Under the pieces are notes generated by a model. It was not told where the DNA came from. It worked only from the letters and a program-made list of their open reading frames with translations, and ran no database searches. Source: JAGLON01 sp041394985 (GTDB taxonomy: Bacteria; Zixibacteria; MSB-5A5; GN15; JAAZOE01). From it: a stretch of DNA of 64,000 nucleotides. The stretch is taken from the NCBI GenBank assembly GCA_041394985.1, contig JAWLBI010000001.1:1674001-1738000 (forward strand), read 5' to 3'. Positions 45,282 through 53,501 of this stretch are shown here, piece after piece (the first letter of the stretch is position 1; each line of letters starts with the position of its first letter). The translations under genes and the position numbers were made by a program.

Positions 45282-45317
45282 GAAATTTTTCTGAATGTGT
45301 CGTAAAGACTTAATCGA

Positions 45318-45345
45318 AACCCCGCTAACCGGCGGGGTTTTTTTA
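45318..45345 (+). terminator. Rho-independent terminator
   Basis: AACCCCGC (45318-45325) pairs with GCGGGGTT (45332-45339), followed by T run to 45344. It isolates the riboswitch unit from the lipoprotein gene. Confidence 0.92.
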
Positions 45346-45372
45346 TTGACAGAAACTCGGTATCGATATTAA
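45346..45372 (+). promoter_or_regulatory. Promoter of the cobalamin-riboswitch transcript
   Basis: TTGACA at 45346-45351, directly after the terminator T run, and TATTAA at 45367-45372 with a short 15-base spacer. The start would fall just before the riboswitch. Confidence 0.5.
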
Positions 45373-45394
45373 TTGCCCAAACATAACATAAGAC

Positions 45395-45555
45395 AGCGGC
45401 CCGCACAGCGGTTAATAGGGAAGACGGTGTAAATCCGTCGCAGCCCCGCTACTGTAATCGGCTACGAACGACCTTAAGTCCACTCTCGGGAAACCGGGGG
45501 GAAGGCGGTCGAAGTAGGTTGGAAGCCGTAAGCCAGGAGACCTGCCGATGTCGAA
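45395..45555 (+). promoter_or_regulatory. Cobalamin (B12) riboswitch
   Basis: Conserved blocks appear in the right order: GGTTAATAGGGAA (45410-45422), the GGTGTAAATCC segment (45427-45437), GCAGCCCCGCTACTGTAA (45440-45457), and the B12 box AAGCCAGGAGACCTGCC (45530-45546). Boundaries are approximate. Downstream, CCCTCGAGGG (45573-45582) can fold over part of the ribosome-binding GAGGGAGGGG, so control is probably at translation of the receptor gene. Confidence 0.95.
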
Positions 45556-45590
45556 ACCTTTTGAGTCGACAGCCCTCGAGGGAGGGGAAG

Positions 45591-47951
45591 TTGAACACGT
45601 CCCGAACTTCCAGAGGTGTTGCCGGGATTTTTTATTGCGCCAATCCCGCAACACCATATCGCATCGCCGCAGCAGTAATCTTTTGCTTTCTATTATTAGT
45701 ATCTGAAAGGCTCACCGCCCAGGAAATAGGCTCCGTTACCGGATTCGTATACGATGCCACCGATGGCAGCCCGATTGCCCGAGCATTCATTTCAATTGAA
45801 AACTCCGAGGCCGTCGCTATATCCGGTGATAACGGTGCCTTCAGGCTTGTATCCCTGCCGGTCGGCGATTATCGTATCCGCGCCGAGGCCGACGGATTTG
45901 AAGATTCCGACTGGCGGCACATTACTCTTGCCGCCGGTACCGATACTGAAGTCGATTTTCGCCTCGATCGAAAGATCTATTATCTCGGCGAATCGACAGT
46001 CACCGGAAATGCCGCACAGCTCAATCGCTCCGAAGTCGCCGCCGTCACCAGGGAAGATATCGAAAAACAGGCTTCGACGACCGTCGCCGATGTCCTCGAC
46101 GATATCGACGGCGTCTACGTCCAGACGACCGGCCCCGCGGGCTCGGAATCACGCGTGAGCATCCGCGGATGCGATCCCAAACACGTACTCGTCCTCATCG
46201 ATGGACAGCGTGTGAATACCGCCGGTACCGGAGTCGCCGACCTGAGTTCGATTCCTCTCGAAATCGTCGACCGCATCGAGGTGTACAAAGGGGGGGAATC
46301 GGCCCGCTTCGGCTCCGATGCCGTCGCAGGAGTCATAGACATCCGGACGATTTTGGAAAATGAATACAAACCGCAAATCAGTCTTTCAAGAAACTGGGCC
46401 GATTGGCAGAGTAAGCGTCTTGAGTTGACCGCCCGAGATTTTATTCCCTCGGCTCACTTCAGTCACCGTATCAGCATCAGTAATTTCTCCGCATACGGCG
46501 ATTTTCCGTTTCAATACTCCGTGTCACCACGGCCGGATCTCGTGAAATCTTATACCGGGAACAGGATGAATTCCGAAATAGAACAAACGAGTCTCTATGG
46601 CTCGGGGAGATATGAGTTCAATCCCACCACTGCATTATCGCTCTCCGGCCAGGTGTATCACTCGACAAGCGGTATGCCGGGGCCTGTCTCCAATCCGGAT
46701 ACGACCGCGTGGAAAGAGGATAATCGCCTGCAGGCAAATGTGAAACTCGAATCGGAATACTCGCCGAACTGGACACAGACAGTAACAATCGGATTCTCCC
46801 GCTTCGAACAGTATTTCAATAACCTCGATCATCAACAGGCTGCATCGCGATTCGAATCCCGCTACATCAATGACATTGCCAAAGCAGAGGCGACACATAA
46901 CGTCATACCGTTCGCCGGCAATGATATTACTCTCGGTACCTCGGTCGAAAGAAACATTCTCTACCATGATGATCTCCTCAGGCCGATCGCCTCTCTCGGG
47001 CGCACGGTTCGCGATAACATCGGAGTATTCGCTCACGACCGCCAGACAGTTCAATTACATCGGCAATGGTTGCCCGATGCCGTAACTCTGAGCGGCTCGG
47101 TACGCTTCGATAATACCGACACGCGCCGGAACGGTACGAATGATTCCGAGGAAATCCGCCACGATGAAAACACATCGCATAAACTCACGCTGTCATTCGT
47201 TAAAGGCGATGATAATAAAATCATCCTCAGAACCGGATACGGCAGGTCGTTTCGCCTGCCGGAAGTCAATGCGCTGTTCTGGAAAGGAGACGTTCGCTCG
47301 GCAGGCAATCCCGACCTGAGACCGGAGAAATCCGAACACAGCGATGTCGGCCTTGAAATTCATCTCATCAATCCGGTCAAAGTATCGATGGGCACAACTT
47401 ATTTCCACCAGTACACGCGCGATCTCATCTTCTGGCAGCCTTCATCTCCCGGCGAAACCTGGAAGCCGGTGAATCTCGATGCCTCACGAGTAACCGGTCA
47501 CGAGGATTTTATCGAACTGGACCTGTTTGATGATGTGCTGGCATTGTCATATCAGAACACCGTTATCGCGCCGAAAAACCGGACACCGGGCGGCCCATCA
47601 TACAATAAAGATCTGACCTTCCGTCCGCGTTACATTACGACTTGGACAGCGGAAGTGAAATATAAAGGAATGTTCTGCCGCTCCAGCCTGCGCTCGGTCG
47701 GACGCCGCTTCGCGCTGGCCGCCAACACCAAATGGTATGATGCTTATCAGGTGAACGATATTGCGGCCGGGTTCACCGTACCGTTTTCGGATTTCGATGT
47801 CCGCGTGATGTATCGCCTTGACAATTTTAACGATGAAGATTATGTCTTAATAGGTCAATACCCCATGCCCGGACGCGAATGGGGTGTCTCCGTCCGATTG
47901 TCTTATCAACCCGGTCTTTCCAGAAAAGCCGCGACATCCAATATGGAGTAA
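45591..47951 (+). CDS. TonB-dependent outer-membrane receptor, probable corrinoid transporter
   Basis: 786 residues. TTG 45591 is the first start after the riboswitch with a site (GAGGGAGGGGAAG); a frame from 45519 would begin inside the riboswitch. Signal peptide to about residue 44 (IAAAVIFCFLLLVSERLTAQ), a carboxypeptidase-regulatory-like domain (VTGFVYDATDGSPIARAFIS), then the plug (VAAVTREDIEKQASTTVADVLDDIDGV in parts, VSIRGCDPKHVLVLIDGQRV, EVYKGGESARFGSDAVAGVI) and a barrel to the end. Riboswitch control makes cobalamin or another corrinoid the likely ligand, as for BtuB. Uptake needs TonB and ExbBD; exbBD genes lie at 62487. Confidence 0.92.
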   Translation: MNTSRTSRGVAGIFYCANPATPYRIAAAVIFCFLLLVSERLTAQEIGSVTGFVYDATDGSPIARAFISIENSEAVAISGDNGAFRLVSLPVGDYRIRAEADGFEDSDWRHITLAAGTDTEVDFRLDRKIYYLGESTVTGNAAQLNRSEVAAVTREDIEKQASTTVADVLDDIDGVYVQTTGPAGSESRVSIRGCDPKHVLVLIDGQRVNTAGTGVADLSSIPLEIVDRIEVYKGGESARFGSDAVAGVIDIRTILENEYKPQISLSRNWADWQSKRLELTARDFIPSAHFSHRISISNFSAYGDFPFQYSVSPRPDLVKSYTGNRMNSEIEQTSLYGSGRYEFNPTTALSLSGQVYHSTSGMPGPVSNPDTTAWKEDNRLQANVKLESEYSPNWTQTVTIGFSRFEQYFNNLDHQQAASRFESRYINDIAKAEATHNVIPFAGNDITLGTSVERNILYHDDLLRPIASLGRTVRDNIGVFAHDRQTVQLHRQWLPDAVTLSGSVRFDNTDTRRNGTNDSEEIRHDENTSHKLTLSFVKGDDNKIILRTGYGRSFRLPEVNALFWKGDVRSAGNPDLRPEKSEHSDVGLEIHLINPVKVSMGTTYFHQYTRDLIFWQPSSPGETWKPVNLDASRVTGHEDFIELDLFDDVLALSYQNTVIAPKNRTPGGPSYNKDLTFRPRYITTWTAEVKYKGMFCRSSLRSVGRRFALAANTKWYDAYQVNDIAAGFTVPFSDFDVRVMYRLDNFNDEDYVLIGQYPMPGREWGVSVRLSYQPGLSRKAATSNME

Positions 47952-47955
47952 AACG

Positions 47956-49176
47956 ATGATTAGGAAATCTATAATTCTCTGTATCAGTCTCTGCCTACTC
48001 GGGAGTATCCAGGCCGCCACTCCGACCGCCTATGTCATTAATACTTCGAGCGAGACGCTCTCGAAAATCAATCTCACTACCAATTTCGTGACTAACGATA
48101 TCGTGACACTTGGCTCCGATATCAATTGCTATCCGAATCAGATTATTGTCCGCGATACCCTCGCCTATGTCCTTCTGTCGGGCACAGATGAAATCCAGAT
48201 CATCGACATCAATACGGAATCGACCGTCGGGTGGATTTTGCTCCCTGCCGGCAGCAGCCCGTTCTGGATGGCCTTTTCGGGTGATAGTTATCTGTACGTT
48301 ACCCTTTTAGTGAGCAATGCGCTCGCCAAAATCGACCTGTCGACTAATCAGGTCATATCGACGGCTCCGGTCGGAACAGCACCGGAGGGGATTGTCATCA
48401 TCAGGGATAAGGCATATATCGCCGTCACCGGATACGATTTCAATACGTTCACCTGGGGACAGGGGAGGGTCGTCGTTTACGATTTAAATGCCGACAGCGT
48501 ATTTTCGGAAATCGATATTCTGACGCCGACTAATCCGCAGTTCGTCACTATTGACCGAACCGGCAAGATTCATTGCATTTGCACCGGAGACTACTGGTCG
48601 GAGCGCGGCAAGGCGCTCATCATCGATGCGTTCACGAATGATATCATGGACACGGTCGAATTGGGGGGAGACCCCAGCCTGTTGGCGATTGGACCGGATG
48701 ATCGCGTTTTCATTTCGGCAGGCGGATGGGCGGCCGACGGCGAAGTATTCTCTTATGATGCCATAACCTATGAGCTATATCATGGCTCCGCGAATCCTAT
48801 TGCAGTAGACTCGGGGGCAATGGGAATTGTGCCTTTTCAGGATTCGACATATTTCGCATGTAATTTCGGCGACAAAATCAGTCGCCTCGACACCGACGGC
48901 AACATCATTCGCACCTATACGATGGGCGATGGCCCGGTACATGTCGCATTCAATTATCAGCCTGGTGATGTAAACGGTGACTGGAGCGTCAATATCGGTG
49001 ATGCCGTCTATCTGGTGAATTTTATCTTTAAAGACGGCGCATCTCCGGCATACCCGCTCTGGCGATCAGATGTAAACGGCGACCGCTCAATAAACATCGG
49101 CGATGCGGTTTATCTCATCAATTATATTTTTAGAGACGGCGACCGCCCTCAGGTCGGCCCCCTCTGGGTGCAATAG
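47956..49176 (+). CDS. Exported beta-propeller protein with dockerin-like tail, possible surface corrinoid binder
   Basis: 406 residues. Signal peptide (about 1-19), a YncE-type propeller of repeated four-strand blades (about 25-335; e.g. SETLSKINLTTNFVTNDIVTLG and NALAKIDLSTNQVISTAPVGTAPEG), then two dockerin-like repeats (GDVNGDWSVNIGDAVYLVNF, SDVNGDRSINIGDAVYLINY). It starts four bases after the receptor gene, so the B12 riboswitch should control both. In Bacteroides, BtuG is a surface beta-propeller that binds B12 and hands it to BtuB; this pair has the same logic with a different anchoring tail. That functional match is an inference. Confidence 0.8.
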   Translation: MIRKSIILCISLCLLGSIQAATPTAYVINTSSETLSKINLTTNFVTNDIVTLGSDINCYPNQIIVRDTLAYVLLSGTDEIQIIDINTESTVGWILLPAGSSPFWMAFSGDSYLYVTLLVSNALAKIDLSTNQVISTAPVGTAPEGIVIIRDKAYIAVTGYDFNTFTWGQGRVVVYDLNADSVFSEIDILTPTNPQFVTIDRTGKIHCICTGDYWSERGKALIIDAFTNDIMDTVELGGDPSLLAIGPDDRVFISAGGWAADGEVFSYDAITYELYHGSANPIAVDSGAMGIVPFQDSTYFACNFGDKISRLDTDGNIIRTYTMGDGPVHVAFNYQPGDVNGDWSVNIGDAVYLVNFIFKDGASPAYPLWRSDVNGDRSINIGDAVYLINYIFRDGDRPQVGPLWVQ

Positions 49177-49801
49177 AAATTTTATCCCGTGACAAGGCGG
49201 CGGTTCGGTTCCTTACCGGCCGCCGTTTTGCAATATAATCTTTCGACCCCGTGAGGGTGCCCCACAGCTTGGGGCTTATTGAAAAACCTATTACAAGCAG
49301 ACGTCATTGCGAGCCCTTCTTAGGGCGTCGCAATCTCAGGATTTATGCAACAAGCACTTACGATTGATGTTACCTTTATACTCCGTATCTTTATTTTGAA
49401 AAAACGACTTGTCCAACACTCCCCTTACTGTGGGATGTCTTAAAAATCATCACCTCTAACCCGGTACCACATGGCTTCAGCCATGTGCGGCTTGGGTGGC
49501 CCATCCGTTTTTTGGCCTTGCAAAAAAGGTGGGGTCCCGCATGAGAGCCTGTACAGAATCTTGAGCCGTTTATTTTGTGGTTGGCGTACGTCCTCGTGCG
49601 CCAACAAGACCTACCACAGTCCGCACCCCGCCTGAATATGGACTTAAAAAATCCAAAAAATAAGTAAACGAGATAGAATTTGTATCGTATCAGGTGTGAC
49701 TTTCTCGCCATCAGTTCTCTAACATCGATTTGTCAGGCAGAATTCCCGGTGAACCTGCCATATTTGTTTTTAAGCACGCATGTAGGAATAGGAGTCTAAT
49801 C
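49177..49801. repeat. Intergenic cluster of hairpin repeats (families C-F)
   Basis: No gene in 625 bases. Contents: a CCCCACAGCTTGGGG hairpin (49260-49274); family F, CGTCATTGCGAG...GCAATCTC (49302-49336); family C, AAAACGACTTG... (49400-49490), which includes the palindrome CACATGGCTTCAGCCATGTG (49468-49487); family D (49494-49535); family E, a 26-base palindrome (49580-49605). The minus-strand frame 49391-49711 runs through these repeats and is not a gene. Confidence 0.75.
49196..49235 (+). terminator. Terminator of the receptor-propeller operon
   Basis: GGCGGCGGTTCGGTT pairs with ACCGGCCGCCG (about 49197-49231, with bulges) and is followed by TTTTG. A weak T run lowers certainty. Confidence 0.6.
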
Positions 49802-50236
49802 ATGAGTTGGAAGTACTGCAAGGGGGTCCTGGCGTTTGTGGCAATGATGATTGTCTCGACATCGGCCATGGCCGCGACACACAACATCGATATTGCCGGT
49901 TTCGCCTTTTCCCCGAACAATCTGACGATTACCGTCGGCGATTCGGTCGTCTGGACAAATAGCGATGCCGCGCCGCATACGGCGACATCGGATGATGCCG
50001 GGGCGACCTTCGATTCCGGGACTCTGACGACCGGTATGTCGTGGGGAATGAAGTTTACGACGCCGGGTGTTATCCCATATCACTGTAGTATTCACCCGTC
50101 AATGCTGGCAACGCTGACTGTTGAGAGCCCGCAACCCGTTCCCGGACTGGGGCTTGTAGGTTTTTCAATTCTTGGCTTGCTTATTATAGGGTCGGCAGCG
50201 TATATTATACGCCGAAACAAGACAATAACAGTCTGA
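49802..50236 (+). CDS. Membrane-anchored cupredoxin (plastocyanin-like)
   Basis: 144 residues. Signal peptide (about 1-24), a cupredoxin domain (about 26-107) and a C-terminal membrane segment (VPGLGLVGFSILGLLIIG and on, about 113-135) ending RRNKTITV. Type 1 copper ligands are all present: His59 in APHTATS, Cys95, His98 and Met101 in YHCSIHPSM. It probably carries electrons in the periplasm or at the surface. The tail with Pro-Gly, hydrophobic stretch and Arg-Arg resembles exported-protein sorting tails (CTERM type). AGGAGT is upstream of the ATG. No partner oxidase lies nearby. Confidence 0.9.
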   Translation: MSWKYCKGVLAFVAMMIVSTSAMAATHNIDIAGFAFSPNNLTITVGDSVVWTNSDAAPHTATSDDAGATFDSGTLTTGMSWGMKFTTPGVIPYHCSIHPSMLATLTVESPQPVPGLGLVGFSILGLLIIGSAAYIIRRNKTITV

Positions 50237-50277
50237 AATGACTCGTTGAAGATTTTGTAAGTAAGATCCCTCCCAGA

Positions 50278-50325
50278 TAAGGCGCTGTGCCTGGTCCCAC
50301 AGCATGGCGCCTTAGCCCTTTTAAA
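50278..50325 (+). terminator. Terminator-like hairpin after the cupredoxin gene
   Basis: TAAGGCGC (50278-50285) pairs with GCGCCTTA (50307-50314), with an inner TGTG/CACA pairing, then GCCCTTTTAAA. Moderate T run. Confidence 0.45.
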
Positions 50326-50367
50326 CAGTATTATCTTGATCAATAATCTCTGTCAATCTCAGCAGAT

Positions 50368-51084
50368 TTAGTGATTTATAACTTTCCGAAATGATGACGG
50401 AACCGTCGCGCCGTTTTTATTGGCAACCTCAACACCAATAATCTGCGGATATACTCCACCCAGAAGAAGAGCCAGTGCATACTGATGTTGGAGAAATACT
50501 TTACCATCAAGGCTATTGGCGACTATTATCAGTGTATCATTCCTTTGATATGAATAATAATCCATACTGGTATGAGTGTTGTCGACATGGAAAATAGAGC
50601 TGCTACTATATAGTATGTATGTAAACCTGATTGAAGCAATATCTTCCTGACAGTTATAATATACGACCGTGCCATAATCAGGGTCCGGCATATCCCCATT
50701 TTCATCGGGCTCATAATAATTATATTCACCGACTATTTCGCATGTTGCCGTCGATGGCCGGGTTGGGGTAGACGAGTCAAAGAAACCGTTAATGACACCG
50801 GTCAAAAACGATAAATCGGCCAATTCCAGGGGAGAGCCGTTGTTGTTAACATCGGCTGCCTCGGTTGATGCCTCGACATGATTTCCGAAAGCGCTTTCGC
50901 CTTCCGCAAAATATGCAATCAGCATTTCGGCGTCCGATTTTTCAAAGGCCGTACCGTTCTGGTCGATGTCGCCGCGGAGAATACCAGGGCCCTCAGGCTT
51001 TGTGGGAACCTCCTTACCACAGAAGGAGAAACTCAGGCTAATCAGGCAGAGAGACAGAACCAAGAGAATCGTTCGACTGGACAT
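50368..51084 (-). CDS. Dockerin-like lipoprotein, paralogue 1
   Basis: 238 residues. Lipoprotein-type signal (LLVLSLCLISLSFSFCGKE). Two dockerin-like calcium-loop repeats follow directly: RGDIDQNGTAFEKSDAEMLI and ADVNNNGSPLELADLSFLT. The C-terminal ~130 residues contain VVYYNCQEDIASIRFTYIL and end IIGVEVANKNGATVP, the domain shared with the genes at 51196 and 52839. ATG 51084 has GGGAGGGTG upstream; earlier codons do not. No known enzyme motif. An additional Asp/Glu/Pro-rich insert (YYEPDENGDMPDPDYG) distinguishes it from the other two. Confidence 0.75.
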   Translation of the reverse strand: MSSRTILLVLSLCLISLSFSFCGKEVPTKPEGPGILRGDIDQNGTAFEKSDAEMLIAYFAEGESAFGNHVEASTEAADVNNNGSPLELADLSFLTGVINGFFDSSTPTRPSTATCEIVGEYNYYEPDENGDMPDPDYGTVVYYNCQEDIASIRFTYILYSSSSIFHVDNTHTSMDYYSYQRNDTLIIVANSLDGKVFLQHQYALALLLGGVYPQIIGVEVANKNGATVPSSFRKVINH

Positions 51085-51195
51085 AGACACCCTCCCGGTG
51101 GATATGTAGATGATATTACTATATATACTCAATCATCACAATACGTCAATGAGTTCTTTTTATAATATGGACTTCCTTTTTTGGGGTAGCCCTTA

Positions 51196-51849
51196 TCAAT
51201 ATGGCCGCAGTTTAACCGGGATGGTTACGCCGTCATAACTGCTGACCTCGGCGCCGATGAGTTCCACGGAGCCGCTGATATTCAGGTTAATAATTTCATG
51301 CGTCCCGGATTCCAGATACTCGTTCCCGATATTATAGACAAGTACTCTTAATGTATCTCCTTCCATACTCGAATGGATATCCATATCTGCGGATACCAAA
51401 GGCGTTCCGGCCGTCCCAACTACCCGACAAGTAAGCAGCATCGCTCCGATATCGTGTTGACACACATATGTACCTCGGTCACCGGTTAAATATACCAGAC
51501 ACGAATCAGTAATTGGCGTAAGCCTGTCAATGCTGTATGCTTCTCCCTGGATGTATCGTATCATGTATTGCAAATCGGATACCTCAAGCCGGACGCCGTT
51601 GCCATTGACTTCGGATGCCGCGACGGATGAGTCGACATGACTGCCGAAGGCATCGGTTCCGACTATAAAGTAATTCGTAAACATGACGGCGTCGGCTATC
51701 TCATACGAGACGCCGTTGACATTAATATCGCCGTGATAGGGAACCATGTTATTAGTGACAGGTGTCGGCTCTACGGATTTTCCGCAGGATATTAATAGAA
51801 AGCCAAGGCACAGAATAACAAACAATACCGTCGTAATAAATAGACGCAT
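51196..51849 (-). CDS. Dockerin-like lipoprotein, paralogue 2
   Basis: 217 residues. Lipoprotein signal (FVILCLGFLLISCGKS) followed by repeats GDINVNGVSYEIADAVMFTN and SEVNGNGVRLEVSDLQYMIR. The shared C-terminal domain reads GTYVCQHDIGAMLLTCRV, then GDTLRVLVYNIGNEYLESGTH, then ELIGAEVSSYDGVTIPVKLR. GGGAGGATTCGCC precedes the ATG at 51849. It is co-directional with paralogue 1, with a 111-base gap that holds its own leader, suggesting separate expression. Confidence 0.75.
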   Translation of the reverse strand: MRLFITTVLFVILCLGFLLISCGKSVEPTPVTNNMVPYHGDINVNGVSYEIADAVMFTNYFIVGTDAFGSHVDSSVAASEVNGNGVRLEVSDLQYMIRYIQGEAYSIDRLTPITDSCLVYLTGDRGTYVCQHDIGAMLLTCRVVGTAGTPLVSADMDIHSSMEGDTLRVLVYNIGNEYLESGTHEIINLNISGSVELIGAEVSSYDGVTIPVKLRPY

Positions 51850-52071
51850 GGCGAATCCTCCCAAGAACAAATAAGACATGATTAATATAAACCGTTTTTC
51901 TCAATTGTCAATTGAGGAATATAGAGAATATCCAGTCGTTCCTCTTCATTTCCTCCGCGGTATGAGATTACTTTTGACCGCAAAAAAGTTGTCCCCGGAT
52001 GTGTTTCTCGTTATATACCATTAATGATATCCTGATATTCAATTCGGGGCTGATCGAGGGGAGTCGGTACT

Positions 52072-52644
52072 ATGAAATATCGTCTTTTTATTCTCATTGC
52101 CATTATCGCAATATTCGCCGGGTGTTCGTCGAAAACGAACTGGAATGTCTTTCAGATGGAGCGCCCCGGCGAGGCGAATGATCCCTTTACAAAAGACGCC
52201 TGCTGTTGCCTATCCGATGTCTTTGACCAATACGACGTCTATTTCCATCTCTGGTCGTCGCTGAATCATCTTGAGGGGTACGGCCAGGGGAAAAACAAAT
52301 ATGTCTGTTATGTGACCTGCTCGCCCAAAACCGATACCGGAATGATCTCCGATTCATTCTTCGTCGATGCCATCCGCCTGACCTTGTTGCCCGATTCGGT
52401 CACGCTCGTCCTTCCGCCCGATTATGACGGGATGAAAAAGCTCAATTGGAATAAGAAGGATGCCCTGCACTTCGGTGTCATCGACATCCCGCCCGAGGTC
52501 GACAGCCTGACGGTGAGCTTCTATGCGCTTCTGCTGGATCATCTCGGTCAGCCGTTGCATCGTTCGTATGTCGAGCGCACGATGTATCGCTTCGACACGA
52601 CCGGCACGGTCAAGTGGACGATCTTCAACGACCGCTTTCATTGA
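52072..52644 (+). CDS. Lipoprotein of unknown function
   Basis: 190 residues. A clear lipoprotein signal (LFILIAIIAIFAGCSSK). The mature part has a Cys cluster (DACCCLSD) near residue 45, a YVCYVTC pair near 85, and beta-rich sequence. No family recognised. It interrupts the three minus-strand paralogues on the opposite strand. A family A hairpin follows 15 bases after the stop. Confidence 0.65.
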   Translation: MKYRLFILIAIIAIFAGCSSKTNWNVFQMERPGEANDPFTKDACCCLSDVFDQYDVYFHLWSSLNHLEGYGQGKNKYVCYVTCSPKTDTGMISDSFFVDAIRLTLLPDSVTLVLPPDYDGMKKLNWNKKDALHFGVIDIPPEVDSLTVSFYALLLDHLGQPLHRSYVERTMYRFDTTGTVKWTIFNDRFH

Positions 52645-52658
52645 GTGGGAATATTTGA

Positions 52659-52838
52659 GTAGGGCAGGTCCCCAATGGGACCTGCCAATTCTGTAACTCT
52701 CCCACAAGGTGGGATTCCTTCATCATCTCCCGGTATCCCAAGGCTTTAGCCTTGGGAAAACGACTTTTCAACACACCCCTTGTTGTGGAATGATAGCTCC
52801 CTCCCACAGGCTTGGATTTCTTCATCATCTCCCATTAA
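52659..52838. repeat. Family A and family C hairpin repeats
   Basis: A family A copy at 52659-52686, then a family C unit. The latter has TCATCATCTCCCGGTA, the palindrome CCCAAGGCTTTAGCCTTGGG (52737-52756) and AAAACGACTTTTCAACAC (52757-52774), parallel to 49400-49490. TCATCATCTCCC occurs again near 52822, so the unit may be tandem. Confidence 0.75.
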
Positions 52839-53501
52839 TTAAAACTGGCGAATGACTACCGGGATATTGACTCCTTCGGTATTGCTGGCTTCCGCGCCTA
52901 TGAGTTCGGCAGTGCCGGTACAACCAAAGTCAAGCATATCATGCCGGCCGCTTTGTAAGTATTCATCTCCATTGTTGATGATGAGGACATGAAGGGTGTC
53001 GCCGATGCGATTAGAACTGACACTGAACCTCGGATGAGACGGTATCTCAAACTCACCGGTTATAAGAAATCGCAGATAAACCGCTCCGATATCCTCCGGG
53101 CAATTATAGGCAAGCGATATTCTATTTGAATATATGGCCGCGGAAATAACAAGCTGGTTTCGTGTCGGCTGTAAATTATAAGGGGGAAGAGCATCACCGA
53201 CCATTACTTGTATCATATAATATAAATCGGCCAATTCGAGGGGAATGCCGTTGCAATTAACATCCGATGCCGCGGTGGATGAATCGACATGGTCATAAAA
53301 AGCATCCGTCCCACATAAGAAATAGTTCGTGAACATGACTGCGTCTGATACTTCACAGCGCCTGCCATTGAGATTAATATCGCCATTATAGGGGACGATC
53401 GGATCGAATAGAGCGCCGGAACCCTCTGCCTTGCCGCATGACATTAAGCTGAAACCGAGAACAATAAGTAGTGCGCATGCGAGAATAATACGGCTGGACA
53501 T
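52839..53501 (-). CDS. Dockerin-like lipoprotein, paralogue 3
   Basis: 220 residues. Lipoprotein signal (ACALLIVLGFSLMSCGKA), repeats GDINLNGRRCEVSDAVMFTN and SDVNCNGIPLELADLYYMIQ, then the shared domain: RISLAYNCPEDIGAVYLRF, GDTLHVLIINNGDEYLQSGRH and ELIGAEASNTEGVNIPVVIR. It is closest to paralogue 2. AGGAGGG precedes the ATG at 53501; the longer frame from 53555 has none. Confidence 0.75.
   Translation of the reverse strand: MSSRIILACALLIVLGFSLMSCGKAEGSGALFDPIVPYNGDINLNGRRCEVSDAVMFTNYFLCGTDAFYDHVDSSTAASDVNCNGIPLELADLYYMIQVMVGDALPPYNLQPTRNQLVISAAIYSNRISLAYNCPEDIGAVYLRFLITGEFEIPSHPRFSVSSNRIGDTLHVLIINNGDEYLQSGRHDMLDFGCTGTAELIGAEASNTEGVNIPVVIRQF

Noticed and set aside
49391..49711. 106-codon minus-strand frame
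   Set aside because: Made of families C, D and E repeats; protein would be an artefact of hairpins.
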